Origin: JAGHAJ01 sp964559865 [NCBI: uncultured Synergistota bacterium]
GTDB lineage: Bacteria; Synergistota; JAGHAJ01
DNA: 10,933 bases
Direction of reading: 5' to 3'
Assembly (NCBI GenBank): GCA_964559865.1
Contig: CAZLJD010000027.1
Location: 1-10,933, forward strand
This document shows positions 1-6,758 of the stretch, in pieces. The position numbers and the translations under genes were made by a program. The stretch's first letter is position 1. Each line of letters begins with the position of its first letter. The notes below the pieces were generated by a model. It ran no database searches, was not told the origin of the DNA, and worked only from the letters and a program-made list of their open reading frames with translations.

Positions 1-87
1 GTGAACATATTAAAGAGAGTAACCCTGAATCCGAGGTTGGATAGGGGTAGAGGGTTTGGCAACCCCAGGCGAATAAGGGTAGCATAG
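1..87 (+). pseudogene. tnpB: 3' end of a TnpB (IS605 OrfB) gene, cut by the window edge
   Basis: The plus frame from base 1 reads VNILKRV and ends at TAG 85-87 after 28 codons. TnpB proteins commonly carry an N-I-L-(K/R)-R stretch after the last RuvC motif and zinc ribbon, followed by a poorly conserved tail of this length. Position just before the right-end hairpin fits that order. No catalytic residue falls inside the window, so the call rests on this short motif and the context. The gene may be intact beyond the edge: it is partial here, not shown to be broken. Confidence 0.5.
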
Positions 88-141
88 ACTATCAACCTTC
101 GCCTAAAGAACCTCTCCACTTTAGTGGAGAGAGTGTGTCAG
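21..141 (+). ncRNA. Candidate omegaRNA (reRNA) 3' scaffold of the TnpB element
   Basis: In IS200/IS605 elements the guide RNA of TnpB overlaps the tnpB 3' end and the right end, and its guide lies just outside the element. Here three nested or serial stems are visible: GGGTT 52-56 with AACCC 61-65, AGGCGAA 67-73 with TTCGCCT 98-104, and the right-end hairpin 112-131. If the scaffold ends at 141, the guide would begin GAGAAACCAAGAGCG at 142. The 5' boundary is arbitrary and no transcript is shown, so this is a structural inference. Confidence 0.4.
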
Positions 142-255
142 GAGAAACCAAGAGCGCCCAAATACCGCCAACTGGGTCATGGGCACTCCAAAAAGGCGGG
201 ATACAAGTAACCCAGTAGCAGAACCTGTGTTCAGTTCTGCTAATCCCAAAAAGCT
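142..255 (+). other. Flank between IS end and the regulator, with a small hairpin
   Basis: No convincing gene or promoter is visible. One open frame runs from the IS boundary to TAG 214-216 and resembles a C-terminal tail (ending GGIQVTQ); it could be the remnant of another tnpB tail, but I cannot show that. GCAGAAC 218-224 pairs with GTTCTGC 234-240 around a 9-base loop, with no T run after it. There is no recognisable -35/-10 pair and no good Shine-Dalgarno before the GTG at 256, so how the regulator is expressed is unclear. Confidence 0.4.
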
Positions 256-2292
256 GTGAACGAAAAAAAACTTCCCCTAAAAGACCGACACATTAGGGAA
301 ATACTTTACCTACTCAGTCTTTCGCAACCTATTTCAACATCCAAGATGGGAACAGATATAGGAATCAACTTCAGAACACTAAAGTCTGACCTAAATATAG
401 TGTCAAGATACTTAGCGTCAAGGGGCATCAAGCTGATCAAAAAGCGAAGGGTGGGGGTCTTCACAAAATACAATCCCAACGTTGACATAGAGGATATAAG
501 AAAGGAGCTCTACTCCACGAGAGACGAAATAGAGTGGGGAAGAGAAAGAAGGTTCAAACAGATATTTGTTGATTGCGTAACCAACCAGAAAATACCCACT
601 ATAGAAGACTGGTGCTTCAAGATGGGAGTTTCAAGACCCACAGTCCTCAGAGACCTAAAACGAGTAAAAAACTACTTATTGACCGCGAGTATATCCCTCA
701 AAGGTAAGCCAGGAGTTGGTTATAGACTCGAAGGCGATGAAAAAGATCTGCGAAGTGCAATAGTAAAATTCTTACTTACGATTAACAAGGACAAAATAGG
801 CAAACTTATGGAAATAGTATACGGAGACACCGGCTATAGAGGTGTTGATCCATACACCCGCCTACTGCTACAGGGACTCAAATTTCCACCCGTAAAGTCC
901 TTCCTAGATGCTCTTCAAGAAGGTACGAGGACCTTCATCGTTGACGATGATTACCTCAACCTAGCCTTAGAAGTCGCCATCTCCATACTGAGAGTAAAAA
1001 TGGGACATTCCGTTACTATCGAACCTCATAATCTCATCGAAATCATGAAGGATCCCGCATATCACATAGCCTATGAGAACAAACACAAGATTGAAAACGC
1101 ATACACCGTACGCCTCTCCCCCGAGGAAGTTGCATACATTACCTCTTGTTTTGTAAGTTCCGAGAAACAGGACACCACTCTCGTCAGCGCGGAAGAAAAG
1201 CAATCCCAACCAGATGAGAAGTACATAGGGTATGCCACCAAAGTAGTCGAAATCGCAAACGATGTGTTTGGCGTTCCCCTGCTTGGGGGAGACGAATTCA
1301 TCCAGACACTTGCTTCGCACCTCAAGGCTGCCATGACAAAGATAAAGTATGGTATGAAGATAGAAAACCCCTTAGTAGAAGAAATAAAGGAACAGTACCC
1401 ATTAGCGTTCCATATTGCCGAAAAGGCTACCTCCATTCTGAGCAGAAAAATCCACGCAAATATCCCTCCAGAAGAAGCAGGATGCATTGCCATTCATATA
1501 GTAGTGGCACTCGAAAGGTCCCGCCACCAGGAAAAGAAAATCGCAGTAATCTGCGCGATGGGAATGGGGACATCTAGATTGCTATTCTGGAGATTAGTTA
1601 ATGAAATTCCCAACATAAGCATAGTACAAGTGGGCTCCTACCGAGATGCTATCGAAGGCAGAATATCTAAGCATGTAGATCTAATCGTATCCACAGTTCC
1701 CCTACCGGGGGTAGATACCCCCTATGTCGTAGTCTCACCATTCCTAACAGAGTACGAAGTGGACAGGATCAAGGAAGCACTGGGGCTCAGAAGCTACAGG
1801 AAAGATAAATGGTACACCAAAGGAACAAAAGATGTAATAGAGGAAGATCTCTTATTCATAGGACTAAATGCAAAAGACCCCAAAGAGATAATACAATCCA
1901 TAGGAGATATCCTAATAAAGAAAGGATATGTAAAACCAGGGTTTGTGGAAGCCGTCATAGATCGCGAAAGGAAGTTCCCCACCGGTTTGGATATTCCAAT
2001 TCCCGTCTCCATCCCACACACTGAAGCAACATTTTCCCTTCAAAGGTGCTTCGCAATAGCTACACTCGAATCTCCTGTCAGGTTCAAAAGCATGGGAGAT
2101 CACAATAAATCTCTCCCGGTCAGGATCGTATTCATCCCCGTTCTTACAGTCAACCCAGAAGACAGTATCGTATTTCAAGAACTCCTAAAGACACTTGTGA
2201 ACAGCAAAATCGCGTGTAAACTCCTAAAATGCAAATCCCCCTCCGAAGCAAAAACGCTATTAGTAAAGGCTTCTGCCGGCAAAATTACATAA
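256..2292 (+). CDS. PRD-domain PTS-controlled transcriptional activator (MtlR/BglG-type)
   Basis: Likely DNA-binding activator of the downstream operon, controlled by PTS phosphorylation. Domain order over 678 residues: N-terminal helix-turn-helix domains (about 8-65 and 95-160, the second with SRPTVLRDLKRV), PRD1 (about 195-305), PRD2 (about 325-422), a Gat/Mtl EIIB-like domain (about 427-512) and an EIIA-like domain (about 530-675). This is the full MtlR-class architecture and length. PRD2 keeps both expected histidines, H355 and H414. The EIIB-like P-loop is ICAMGMGTS with C433, and the EIIA-like site is IPHTE with H588. In PRD1 the positions where histidines are expected appear to be E239 and C298 (or S297). 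GTG 256 is the first start after an in-frame stop at 241-243, with no clear Shine-Dalgarno. By MtlR logic, HPr would phosphorylate PRD2 and dephosphorylated EIIB/EIIA-like domains would permit activity. The inducer is inferred from context only. Confidence 0.9.
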   Translation: MNEKKLPLKDRHIREILYLLSLSQPISTSKMGTDIGINFRTLKSDLNIVSRYLASRGIKLIKKRRVGVFTKYNPNVDIEDIRKELYSTRDEIEWGRERRFKQIFVDCVTNQKIPTIEDWCFKMGVSRPTVLRDLKRVKNYLLTASISLKGKPGVGYRLEGDEKDLRSAIVKFLLTINKDKIGKLMEIVYGDTGYRGVDPYTRLLLQGLKFPPVKSFLDALQEGTRTFIVDDDYLNLALEVAISILRVKMGHSVTIEPHNLIEIMKDPAYHIAYENKHKIENAYTVRLSPEEVAYITSCFVSSEKQDTTLVSAEEKQSQPDEKYIGYATKVVEIANDVFGVPLLGGDEFIQTLASHLKAAMTKIKYGMKIENPLVEEIKEQYPLAFHIAEKATSILSRKIHANIPPEEAGCIAIHIVVALERSRHQEKKIAVICAMGMGTSRLLFWRLVNEIPNISIVQVGSYRDAIEGRISKHVDLIVSTVPLPGVDTPYVVVSPFLTEYEVDRIKEALGLRSYRKDKWYTKGTKDVIEEDLLFIGLNAKDPKEIIQSIGDILIKKGYVKPGFVEAVIDRERKFPTGLDIPIPVSIPHTEATFSLQRCFAIATLESPVRFKSMGDHNKSLPVRIVFIPVLTVNPEDSIVFQELLKTLVNSKIACKLLKCKSPSEAKTLLVKASAGKIT

Positions 2293-2412
2293 CTCAACAG
2301 ATACAGTTAACTATATCCTCAAAGACAAATCATGTCCCCAGCCCAATACATCCAAATAGAAAGGCAACCCCACTACCTAGTAACAATCTGAACATACAGA
2401 ATACAACACTTG

Positions 2413-2426
2413 TACTATTAATAGTA
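2413..2426. promoter_or_regulatory. 14-bp perfect palindrome, candidate activator site
   Basis: TACTATT at 2413-2419 is followed directly by its reverse complement AATAGTA at 2420-2426. It lies in the 247-base gap between the regulator and EIIA genes, centred about 75 bases upstream of the start of the -10 hexamer. MtlR-type activators bind upstream of the -35 element, so this is the best visible candidate for the regulator's site. Binding is not demonstrated by sequence. No other strong palindrome was seen in this gap. Confidence 0.4.
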
Positions 2427-2471
2427 ACTTATATGTCCTATTTAAGGGTACACATCATGTAATTCGCTTTG

Positions 2472-2499
2472 TTGACAATAGATTCACAATGCTTATACT
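2472..2499 (+). promoter_or_regulatory. Sigma-A type promoter of the EIIA-EIIB-glpF-dhaKLM-ptsI operon
   Basis: A perfect -35 box TTGACA (2472-2477) is separated by 16 bases from TATACT (2494-2499), a five-of-six match to TATAAT. Transcription would start near 2506, leaving a leader of about 34 bases that contains AGGAGG at 2524-2529. The rest of the 2293-2539 gap is AT-rich with no gene. The spacer is one base shorter than ideal, which would suit an activator-dependent promoter. Confidence 0.7.
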
Positions 2500-2539
2500 A
2501 CACTATGGTAGCGTAGAAAACGCAGGAGGTTAGCTGAGC

Positions 2540-3004
2540 TTGAAAGAAATGCTTAGGAAAGACCTGATATTTTTACAGAAACACTTTACAGAAAACGAAG
2601 AAGTCATTCGCTTTCTTTGCAAACATCTACTTCAGACGGGATTTGTTAAGAAGAAATTCTGTGAAGCAGTGCTGAACCGCGAACGTAAGTTCCCAACAGG
2701 TATACTACTGGGAGAACTTAACATCGCTATCCCCCACGCAGATTTCAATTATGTCAACAAGTCTGCTGCTGCCTTAGCTACCCTTGCGAATCCAGTTCTA
2801 TTCCATAGAATGGATAAACCAGAAGAGTCTATCCCCGTACACATAGTGATTCTCATAGCAATCTCTTGGTCCCAGAGAGATAGATATGTAGAACTCCTTT
2901 CAACGTTCATGAGGCGGATGGGAGACAAAACTCAGATATCCACTATCTACTCCTCCACATCTAAGGAGAGGATAATAGAAATCATGGAGGGAGCAAATGC
3001 ATAA
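2540..3004 (+). CDS. PTS EIIA protein, galactitol/fructose-mannitol type, stand-alone
   Basis: Cytoplasmic phosphocarrier of the Gat/Fru-Mtl EIIA family, 154 residues, which is the family's usual length. The phosphorylation site is H66 in NIAIPHAD, preceded by the family motif RERKFPTG (47-54). It would accept phosphate from an HPr and pass it to the EIIB encoded next. It strongly resembles the C-terminal domain of the upstream regulator, which also has RERKFPTG and an IPH site. The start is TTG 2540, ten bases after AGGAGGT; ATG 2549 is the alternative and would lose three residues. It is the first gene of the operon. No EIIC permease is present in the window, so its phosphate is more likely used for signalling than for sugar transport; that role is inferred. 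Confidence 0.88.
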   Translation: MKEMLRKDLIFLQKHFTENEEVIRFLCKHLLQTGFVKKKFCEAVLNRERKFPTGILLGELNIAIPHADFNYVNKSAAALATLANPVLFHRMDKPEESIPVHIVILIAISWSQRDRYVELLSTFMRRMGDKTQISTIYSSTSKERIIEIMEGANA

Positions 3005-3305
3005 AGGAACAATAACCTCAGTGAGAAAAAAGAAGATCTTGGTAGTTTGTGGAGCTGGGACAGTTACATCACTTCTAATAGTGCAAAAACTACGGAAAGC
3101 ATTAGCCAAAGTACCTGTGAAAGTCGAAGTAATACAATGTAAAGTTGAAGAGATTCCCCATCCGCCCGTGGGAATAGACTTAATCATCACCACCGTGCCT
3201 GTGCCGAGCAACCTGAGAGTACCAGTCTTAAGTGGCATGGCTTTCCTCACAGGAGTAAATGAGGAAAATCTAGTAAAGGAGGTGATAAAAAATATAGGTG
3301 AGTAA
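2997..3305 (+). CDS. PTS EIIB protein, galactitol type, stand-alone
   Basis: Small cytoplasmic phosphocarrier of the Gat-type EIIB family, 102 residues. The phosphorylation cysteine is C18 in VVCGAGTVTS, after a short basic stretch (RKKK) and followed by an alternating alpha/beta pattern including DLIITTVPVP. It overlaps the EIIA gene by 8 bases (ATG 2997 inside the end of EIIA), which implies translational coupling; GGAGGGA at 2986-2992 supports that start. It would take phosphate from the EIIA H66. Normally this phosphate goes to a sugar on EIIC, but the next gene is a channel, not an EIIC. It resembles residues 427-512 of the upstream regulator, including the DLI(V/I)(S/T)TVP(L/V)P segment. 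Confidence 0.87.
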   Translation: MHKGTITSVRKKKILVVCGAGTVTSLLIVQKLRKALAKVPVKVEVIQCKVEEIPHPPVGIDLIITTVPVPSNLRVPVLSGMAFLTGVNEENLVKEVIKNIGE

Positions 3306-3354
3306 GGAAATGTCCACCAAATACGGAGTAAAACTACGGAGGAGGGGGTAAGCG

Positions 3355-4173
3355 ATGGAAAAAGAATCGGTTAAAACCATTTGGGATGAAATGCGAGCAG
3401 AGTTCGTAGGAACATTTATAATGGTTTTCTTCGGCGTAGGCTCTGTAGTAGTGGGTGTCTCTACAGGTGGGTACGGCTTGTGGGCAATATCCCTAATGTG
3501 GGCTTTAGGTGTAATGCTTGGAATATACGCAGCTGGGCAAGTCACAGGAGCACATCTCAATCCTGCAGTTACAATATCTCTAGCTATCTACGGAGGATTT
3601 CCATGGAAAAAAGTCATTCCATACATAATCGCCCAAACTGTAGCCGCGTTCATGGTAGCAGTGGTAATCCATTCGGTTTTCGGGGGCGTTATAGCTCATT
3701 TTGAAGCTGTAAAGCACATTGTCAGAGGTGCACCAGGAAGCCAATTAAGTGCAATGGTCTATGCAACGTACGCTCCAAATCCAGCTTTCTGGGGAACTAC
3801 CGCAAAAGCGTTTGCCATGATACCTCACTGGAGATGGTTTTTATCTGAGCTCATCGTAACTGCTATCTTACTCTTCGGCATTTACTACCTAGTCGACCCA
3901 CAAAACAAGGTAAAACCCCAGGTAGCTCCCATAATGATCGCACTTTTAGTTGGCGCTCTAGTCGCCTACGAAGCTCCCATATCTCAAACTGCATTAAACC
4001 CAGCAAGAGACATCGGTCCAAGAATATTCTTATGGCTAGCCGGCTGGGGCAAAATAGCTTTCCCTGGCCCAACTGGGGGATGGTGGATACCAGCTGTCAG
4101 TACTACAGTCGGAGGAATAGTAGGAGGCGCACTCTACCACGGCCTATACAAAGGTGTATTCAAGAGGACCTAG
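3355..4173 (+). CDS. glpF: Aquaglyceroporin / glycerol facilitator (MIP family)
   Basis: Inner-membrane channel of 272 residues, the usual size of GlpF. Both half-helix signatures are present: HLNPAVT with NPA at 69-71 and LNPARDIGPR with NPA at 215-217 followed by R218 and D219. The aspartate after NPAR is the glycerol-facilitator signature, as opposed to water-only aquaporins, and W49 in the second membrane helix fits the GlpF selectivity filter. Six hydrophobic helices can be followed. The start ATG 3355 has a strong GGAGGAGGGGG ribosome site. Placement between PTS EIIB and dhaK suggests that it admits dihydroxyacetone or glycerol, which DhaKLM or another kinase then traps. No glycerol kinase or glycerol dehydrogenase is in the window, so DHA itself is the simpler substrate, but sequence cannot decide. 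Confidence 0.92.
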   Translation: MEKESVKTIWDEMRAEFVGTFIMVFFGVGSVVVGVSTGGYGLWAISLMWALGVMLGIYAAGQVTGAHLNPAVTISLAIYGGFPWKKVIPYIIAQTVAAFMVAVVIHSVFGGVIAHFEAVKHIVRGAPGSQLSAMVYATYAPNPAFWGTTAKAFAMIPHWRWFLSELIVTAILLFGIYYLVDPQNKVKPQVAPIMIALLVGALVAYEAPISQTALNPARDIGPRIFLWLAGWGKIAFPGPTGGWWIPAVSTTVGGIVGGALYHGLYKGVFKRT

Positions 4174-4213
4174 TTGGTAACCCACAATATTTGCAAGAAA
4201 AGGGGGGATCTTC

Positions 4214-5287
4214 ATGAAAAAGCTAATCAACAAACCAGAAAGTGTAGTGAAAGAGGAATTAGAGGGTATAGCTGTTGCTTACCCATCTTTAGTGGAAGTT
4301 CACTTTGACCCTAACTACATATACAGAGCCGATGCACCAGTTAAAGGTAAAGTAGCACTAATTTCAGGAGGTGGTAGTGGACACGAACCTTTACACGGTG
4401 GATTTGTTGGACACGGTATGTTGGACGCGGCGTGCCCAGGCAACGTCTTCACATCTCCAACACCTGACCAAATGCTAGAAGCAACAAAGACTGTCAATTC
4501 AGGTGAAGGAGTGTTATACATCATCAAAAACTACAGCGGGGATGTTATGAACTTCAAAATGGCCGCAGACCTAGCCCGAGATGAGGGAATAAAAGTGGAC
4601 ACGGTAATAATAGATGACGATGTAGCAGTTAAAGACAGTTTGTACACAGAAGGAAGAAGGGGAGTAGGTACTACAGTAATAGCTGAACATATTCTTGGTG
4701 CAGCAGCTGAAAAAGGATATGACCTCCACAGACTAGCAGAACTAGGGCGGAAAGTAAACATAAACGGGAGAAGCATGGGAATGGCACTTACTTCTTGCAT
4801 TGTTCCAGAGCATGGGAAACCAACGTTTGAATTAGGAGAGACAGAAATGGAAATAGGCATAGGCATCCACGGCGAACCTGGGCGCGAACGAGTTGAAATC
4901 AAGTCTGCAGACGAAATTACAGAGATACTAGCCCTATCCATTATAGAAGATGGTCCATACACCAGAAAGTTAACCCAATGGAACGAAGAAAGAGAGGAGT
5001 GGGAAGATGTAGAGGTAACCTCCCCACCCCTTAAGAAAGGTGATAATGTGTTAGCGTTTGTGAATAGCATGGGTGGTACCCCGGACATTGAGTTGTTTAT
5101 AATCTACCGTAAATTATACAGCATATGTGAAGAGAAAGGAATCAAAATCGTTCGTAACCTTATAGGTAGATACATCACTTCCTTGGAAATGCAGGGCTGC
5201 TCCATCACGCTGGTCAAAATGGACGACGAAATGATAGAGCTCTGGGATGCACCCGTTAAAACAGCAGCATTAAGATGGGGAATATAA
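4214..5287 (+). CDS. dhaK: Dihydroxyacetone kinase subunit DhaK
   Basis: DHA-binding subunit of PTS-dependent dihydroxyacetone kinase, 357 residues against 356 in E. coli DhaK. The catalytic set is complete: H219 in GIGIHGEPG is the histidine that binds DHA as a covalent hemiaminal, H57 in [12 protein letters not shown] and D110 in NYSGDVMNF complete the site (E. coli H218, H56 and D109). Phosphate comes from ADP bound in DhaL, giving DHA phosphate for glycolysis. The protein lacks the fused nucleotide-binding domain of ATP-dependent DHA kinases, consistent with the separate dhaL and dhaM downstream. GGGGGG lies just before ATG 4214. The gene follows glpF after 40 bases, and a perfect palindrome separates it from dhaL. 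Confidence 0.96.
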   Translation: MKKLINKPESVVKEELEGIAVAYPSLVEVHFDPNYIYRADAPVKGKVALISGGGSGHEPLHGGFVGHGMLDAACPGNVFTSPTPDQMLEATKTVNSGEGVLYIIKNYSGDVMNFKMAADLARDEGIKVDTVIIDDDVAVKDSLYTEGRRGVGTTVIAEHILGAAAEKGYDLHRLAELGRKVNINGRSMGMALTSCIVPEHGKPTFELGETEMEIGIGIHGEPGRERVEIKSADEITEILALSIIEDGPYTRKLTQWNEEREEWEDVEVTSPPLKKGDNVLAFVNSMGGTPDIELFIIYRKLYSICEEKGIKIVRNLIGRYITSLEMQGCSITLVKMDDEMIELWDAPVKTAALRWGI

Positions 5288-5299
5288 CTGAATTACTCA

Positions 5300-5325
5300 C
5301 AGGGAAGCGCTTAAGCGCTTCCCTG
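5300..5325. promoter_or_regulatory. 26-bp perfect palindrome between dhaK and dhaL
   Basis: CAGGGAAGCGCTT (5300-5312) is followed directly by its exact reverse complement (5313-5325). It lies 13 bases after the dhaK stop and about 16 bases before the dhaL ribosome site. There is no T run downstream, so it is not a standard intrinsic terminator. It may be an mRNA processing or stability hairpin that sets dhaK:dhaL ratios, a partial attenuator, or a protein-binding site. Confidence 0.6.
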
Positions 5326-5356
5326 TTGGGCTCGCAAGATTGGGGAGGTGCTACTA

Positions 5357-5998
5357 ATGAGTGAAATTACCAGCTCAGATGTTGTAAAATGGCTAAGACT
5401 GGTAGCCACAACATTAAAGGAGAACAGCGACTACTTAACAGAATTGGATTCTGCTATTGGTGATGCAGATCACGGTATCAACATGAAGCGAGGTTTCGAA
5501 AAAGTAGAGAGTAAACTAGATGCCATGGTAGATAAAGACATAGGTACAATCCTAAAGACAGCAGGTATGAGCCTCATTGGAAGCGTGGGAGGCGCAAGCG
5601 GTCCTCTCTATGGAACATTCTTCATAGAAGCAGGAAAAGAAGTAGCTGGGAAAGACTCTATTGGGATCAATGAATTTGCTGCACTTATTAAAAGAGGGCT
5701 ACAAGGTATACTGAAGATAGGAAAAGCACAGCGCGGAGACAAAACAATGGTCGATGCTCTCATTCCCGCTATAGAGGCACTCGAAACAGCTATCAAAGGA
5801 GGAAGCAAAATCCACGATGCACTCAAATCCATGGTCGAAGCCGCACATACCGGGATGAAGAACACCATTCCTATGCTAGCTAAGAAGGGCAGAGCCAGTT
5901 ACTTAGGCGACCGTAGCATAGGACATCAAGATCCCGGTGCCACTTCTCTATACTTAATACTCAAATCAGCATATGATGCATGGCATGACAAAGAGTAA
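5357..5998 (+). CDS. dhaL: Dihydroxyacetone kinase ADP-binding subunit DhaL
   Basis: Nucleotide-carrying subunit, 213 residues against 210 in E. coli DhaL. The Mg-ADP site is seen in LDSAIGDADHG with D31, D36 and D38, and the phosphate-binding GGASGPLYG loop follows near residue 77. The C-terminal GDRSIGHQDPGA stretch also matches the family. In PTS-type kinases the ADP stays bound, is rephosphorylated by DhaM, and then phosphorylates DHA on DhaK. I chose ATG 5357 because GGGGAGGT (5342-5349) lies 7 bases upstream; the in-frame GTG at 5348 overlaps that ribosome site. Conserved neighbours on both sides make the assignment secure. Confidence 0.95.
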   Translation: MSEITSSDVVKWLRLVATTLKENSDYLTELDSAIGDADHGINMKRGFEKVESKLDAMVDKDIGTILKTAGMSLIGSVGGASGPLYGTFFIEAGKEVAGKDSIGINEFAALIKRGLQGILKIGKAQRGDKTMVDALIPAIEALETAIKGGSKIHDALKSMVEAAHTGMKNTIPMLAKKGRASYLGDRSIGHQDPGATSLYLILKSAYDAWHDKE

Positions 5999-6029
5999 TA
6001 TTAACCAATCTTAGCGGAAGGGGAATAAC

Positions 6030-6758
6030 ATGGTTGGTATTGTTGTGGTATCCCATAGTCATAAGCTAGCCGAGGGTATAAGGGAAGTTGCAACTCAAAT
6101 GGCCCAAAACAAGGTTGTTATAGCTACAGCTGGTGGATTAGACGAAAGCACAATTGGCACAAATGTTGAACGAATACTAAACGCCATTAACAAAGCATAC
6201 AGCCCAGATGGAGTATTAGTACTAATGGATCTAGGAAGTGCAGTACTAAGCACGAAAATGGCAATAGAAATGCTACCACCTGAAAAACAGAGAAAGATAC
6301 TCCTAAGCGAAGCTCCCATAGTAGAGGGAACTATTTCTGCTGCAGTAGAAGCCTCCATTGGAAGCCCTTTAGAAAAGGTAGATACTGCAGCTCGACAAGT
6401 CGTAACCAAAGCAAAAGTCGAGGAAAACGCCCCATTAGTGGAAACAGAACAACAGAGACCAGAACCCCAAGTAGGAGAGGGTAACACAAGATCTATAGAA
6501 ATCACGCTTACTAACGAGCTCGGCTTGCATGCACGCCCTGCAGCTATGCTAGTTCAGCAAGCCAGCAAATTTAAGTCAAGGATACAGATAGAAAAGGACG
6601 ATAGAAAGGCAAATGCAAAGAGTATAGTAGAAGTCCTCTCCCTCGGAGCAGAAAGAGGAGATAAAATAAAAATCATAGCCGAGGGCGAGGACAGCGCAGA
6701 GGCCTTAAAGTCTCTGGAAGAACTTGTAAAAAGCAACTTTGGGGAAGATGCATCATGA
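6030..6758 (+). CDS. dhaM: DhaM phosphotransfer protein fused to HPr
   Basis: Two-domain phosphocarrier of 242 residues. Residues 1-125 are the mannose-EIIA-like DhaM domain, with active H9 in VVVSHSHKLAEG and the LMDLGSA motif at 65-71. A linker rich in E, Q and P (about 130-152) joins it to a full HPr domain (155-235) with H167 in GLHARPA and a serine, S198 in KSIVEV, at the HPr kinase position. HPr~H167 would phosphorylate H9, which recharges ADP on DhaL. E. coli DhaM has the same first two domains plus a truncated EI domain; here a complete EI is a separate gene overlapping by 4 bases. The HPr domain could also serve the Gat-type EIIA and the PRD regulator. The ribosome site is GGAAGGGG before ATG 6030. 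Confidence 0.94.
   Translation: MVGIVVVSHSHKLAEGIREVATQMAQNKVVIATAGGLDESTIGTNVERILNAINKAYSPDGVLVLMDLGSAVLSTKMAIEMLPPEKQRKILLSEAPIVEGTISAAVEASIGSPLEKVDTAARQVVTKAKVEENAPLVETEQQRPEPQVGEGNTRSIEITLTNELGLHARPAAMLVQQASKFKSRIQIEKDDRKANAKSIVEVLSLGAERGDKIKIIAEGEDSAEALKSLEELVKSNFGEDAS

Larger units (their letters stand above)
1..141 (+). repeat. Left copy of 141-bp terminal inverted repeat (IS200/IS605 right end)
   Basis: Bases 1-141 are the exact reverse complement of 10793-10933, and the match breaks at base 142. The segment holds the end of a tnpB-like frame (stop at 85-87) and then a right-end hairpin, CTCTCCAC-TTTA-GTGGAGAG at 112-131, typical in form of IS200/IS605 elements. Unique sequence starts right after the repeat on both sides, so base 141 is probably close to the real element end. 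The repeat reaches the window edge, so the rest of the element is not visible. The most economical reading is that two copies of one insertion sequence in opposite orientation flank this region. Confidence 0.85.

Noticed and set aside
967-1493. Two minus-strand open frames of 117 and 140 codons inside the regulator gene
   Set aside because: They overlap a gene with full PRD/EIIB/EIIA domain support, have no recognisable motifs, and are explained as antisense shadows of biased codon use.
4531-5088. Minus-strand open frame of 185 codons inside dhaK
   Set aside because: It is serine/proline-rich low-complexity translation antisense to a gene whose catalytic residues are all present; no ribosome site or family motif.
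5348-5356. Upstream GTG start for dhaL
   Set aside because: It overlaps the GGGGAGGT ribosome site that is well placed for ATG 5357, and the longer form exceeds the usual DhaL N-terminus.
6095-6505. Minus-strand open frame of 136 codons inside dhaM
   Set aside because: Antisense shadow of the DhaM-HPr gene, with no start signal and no domain.
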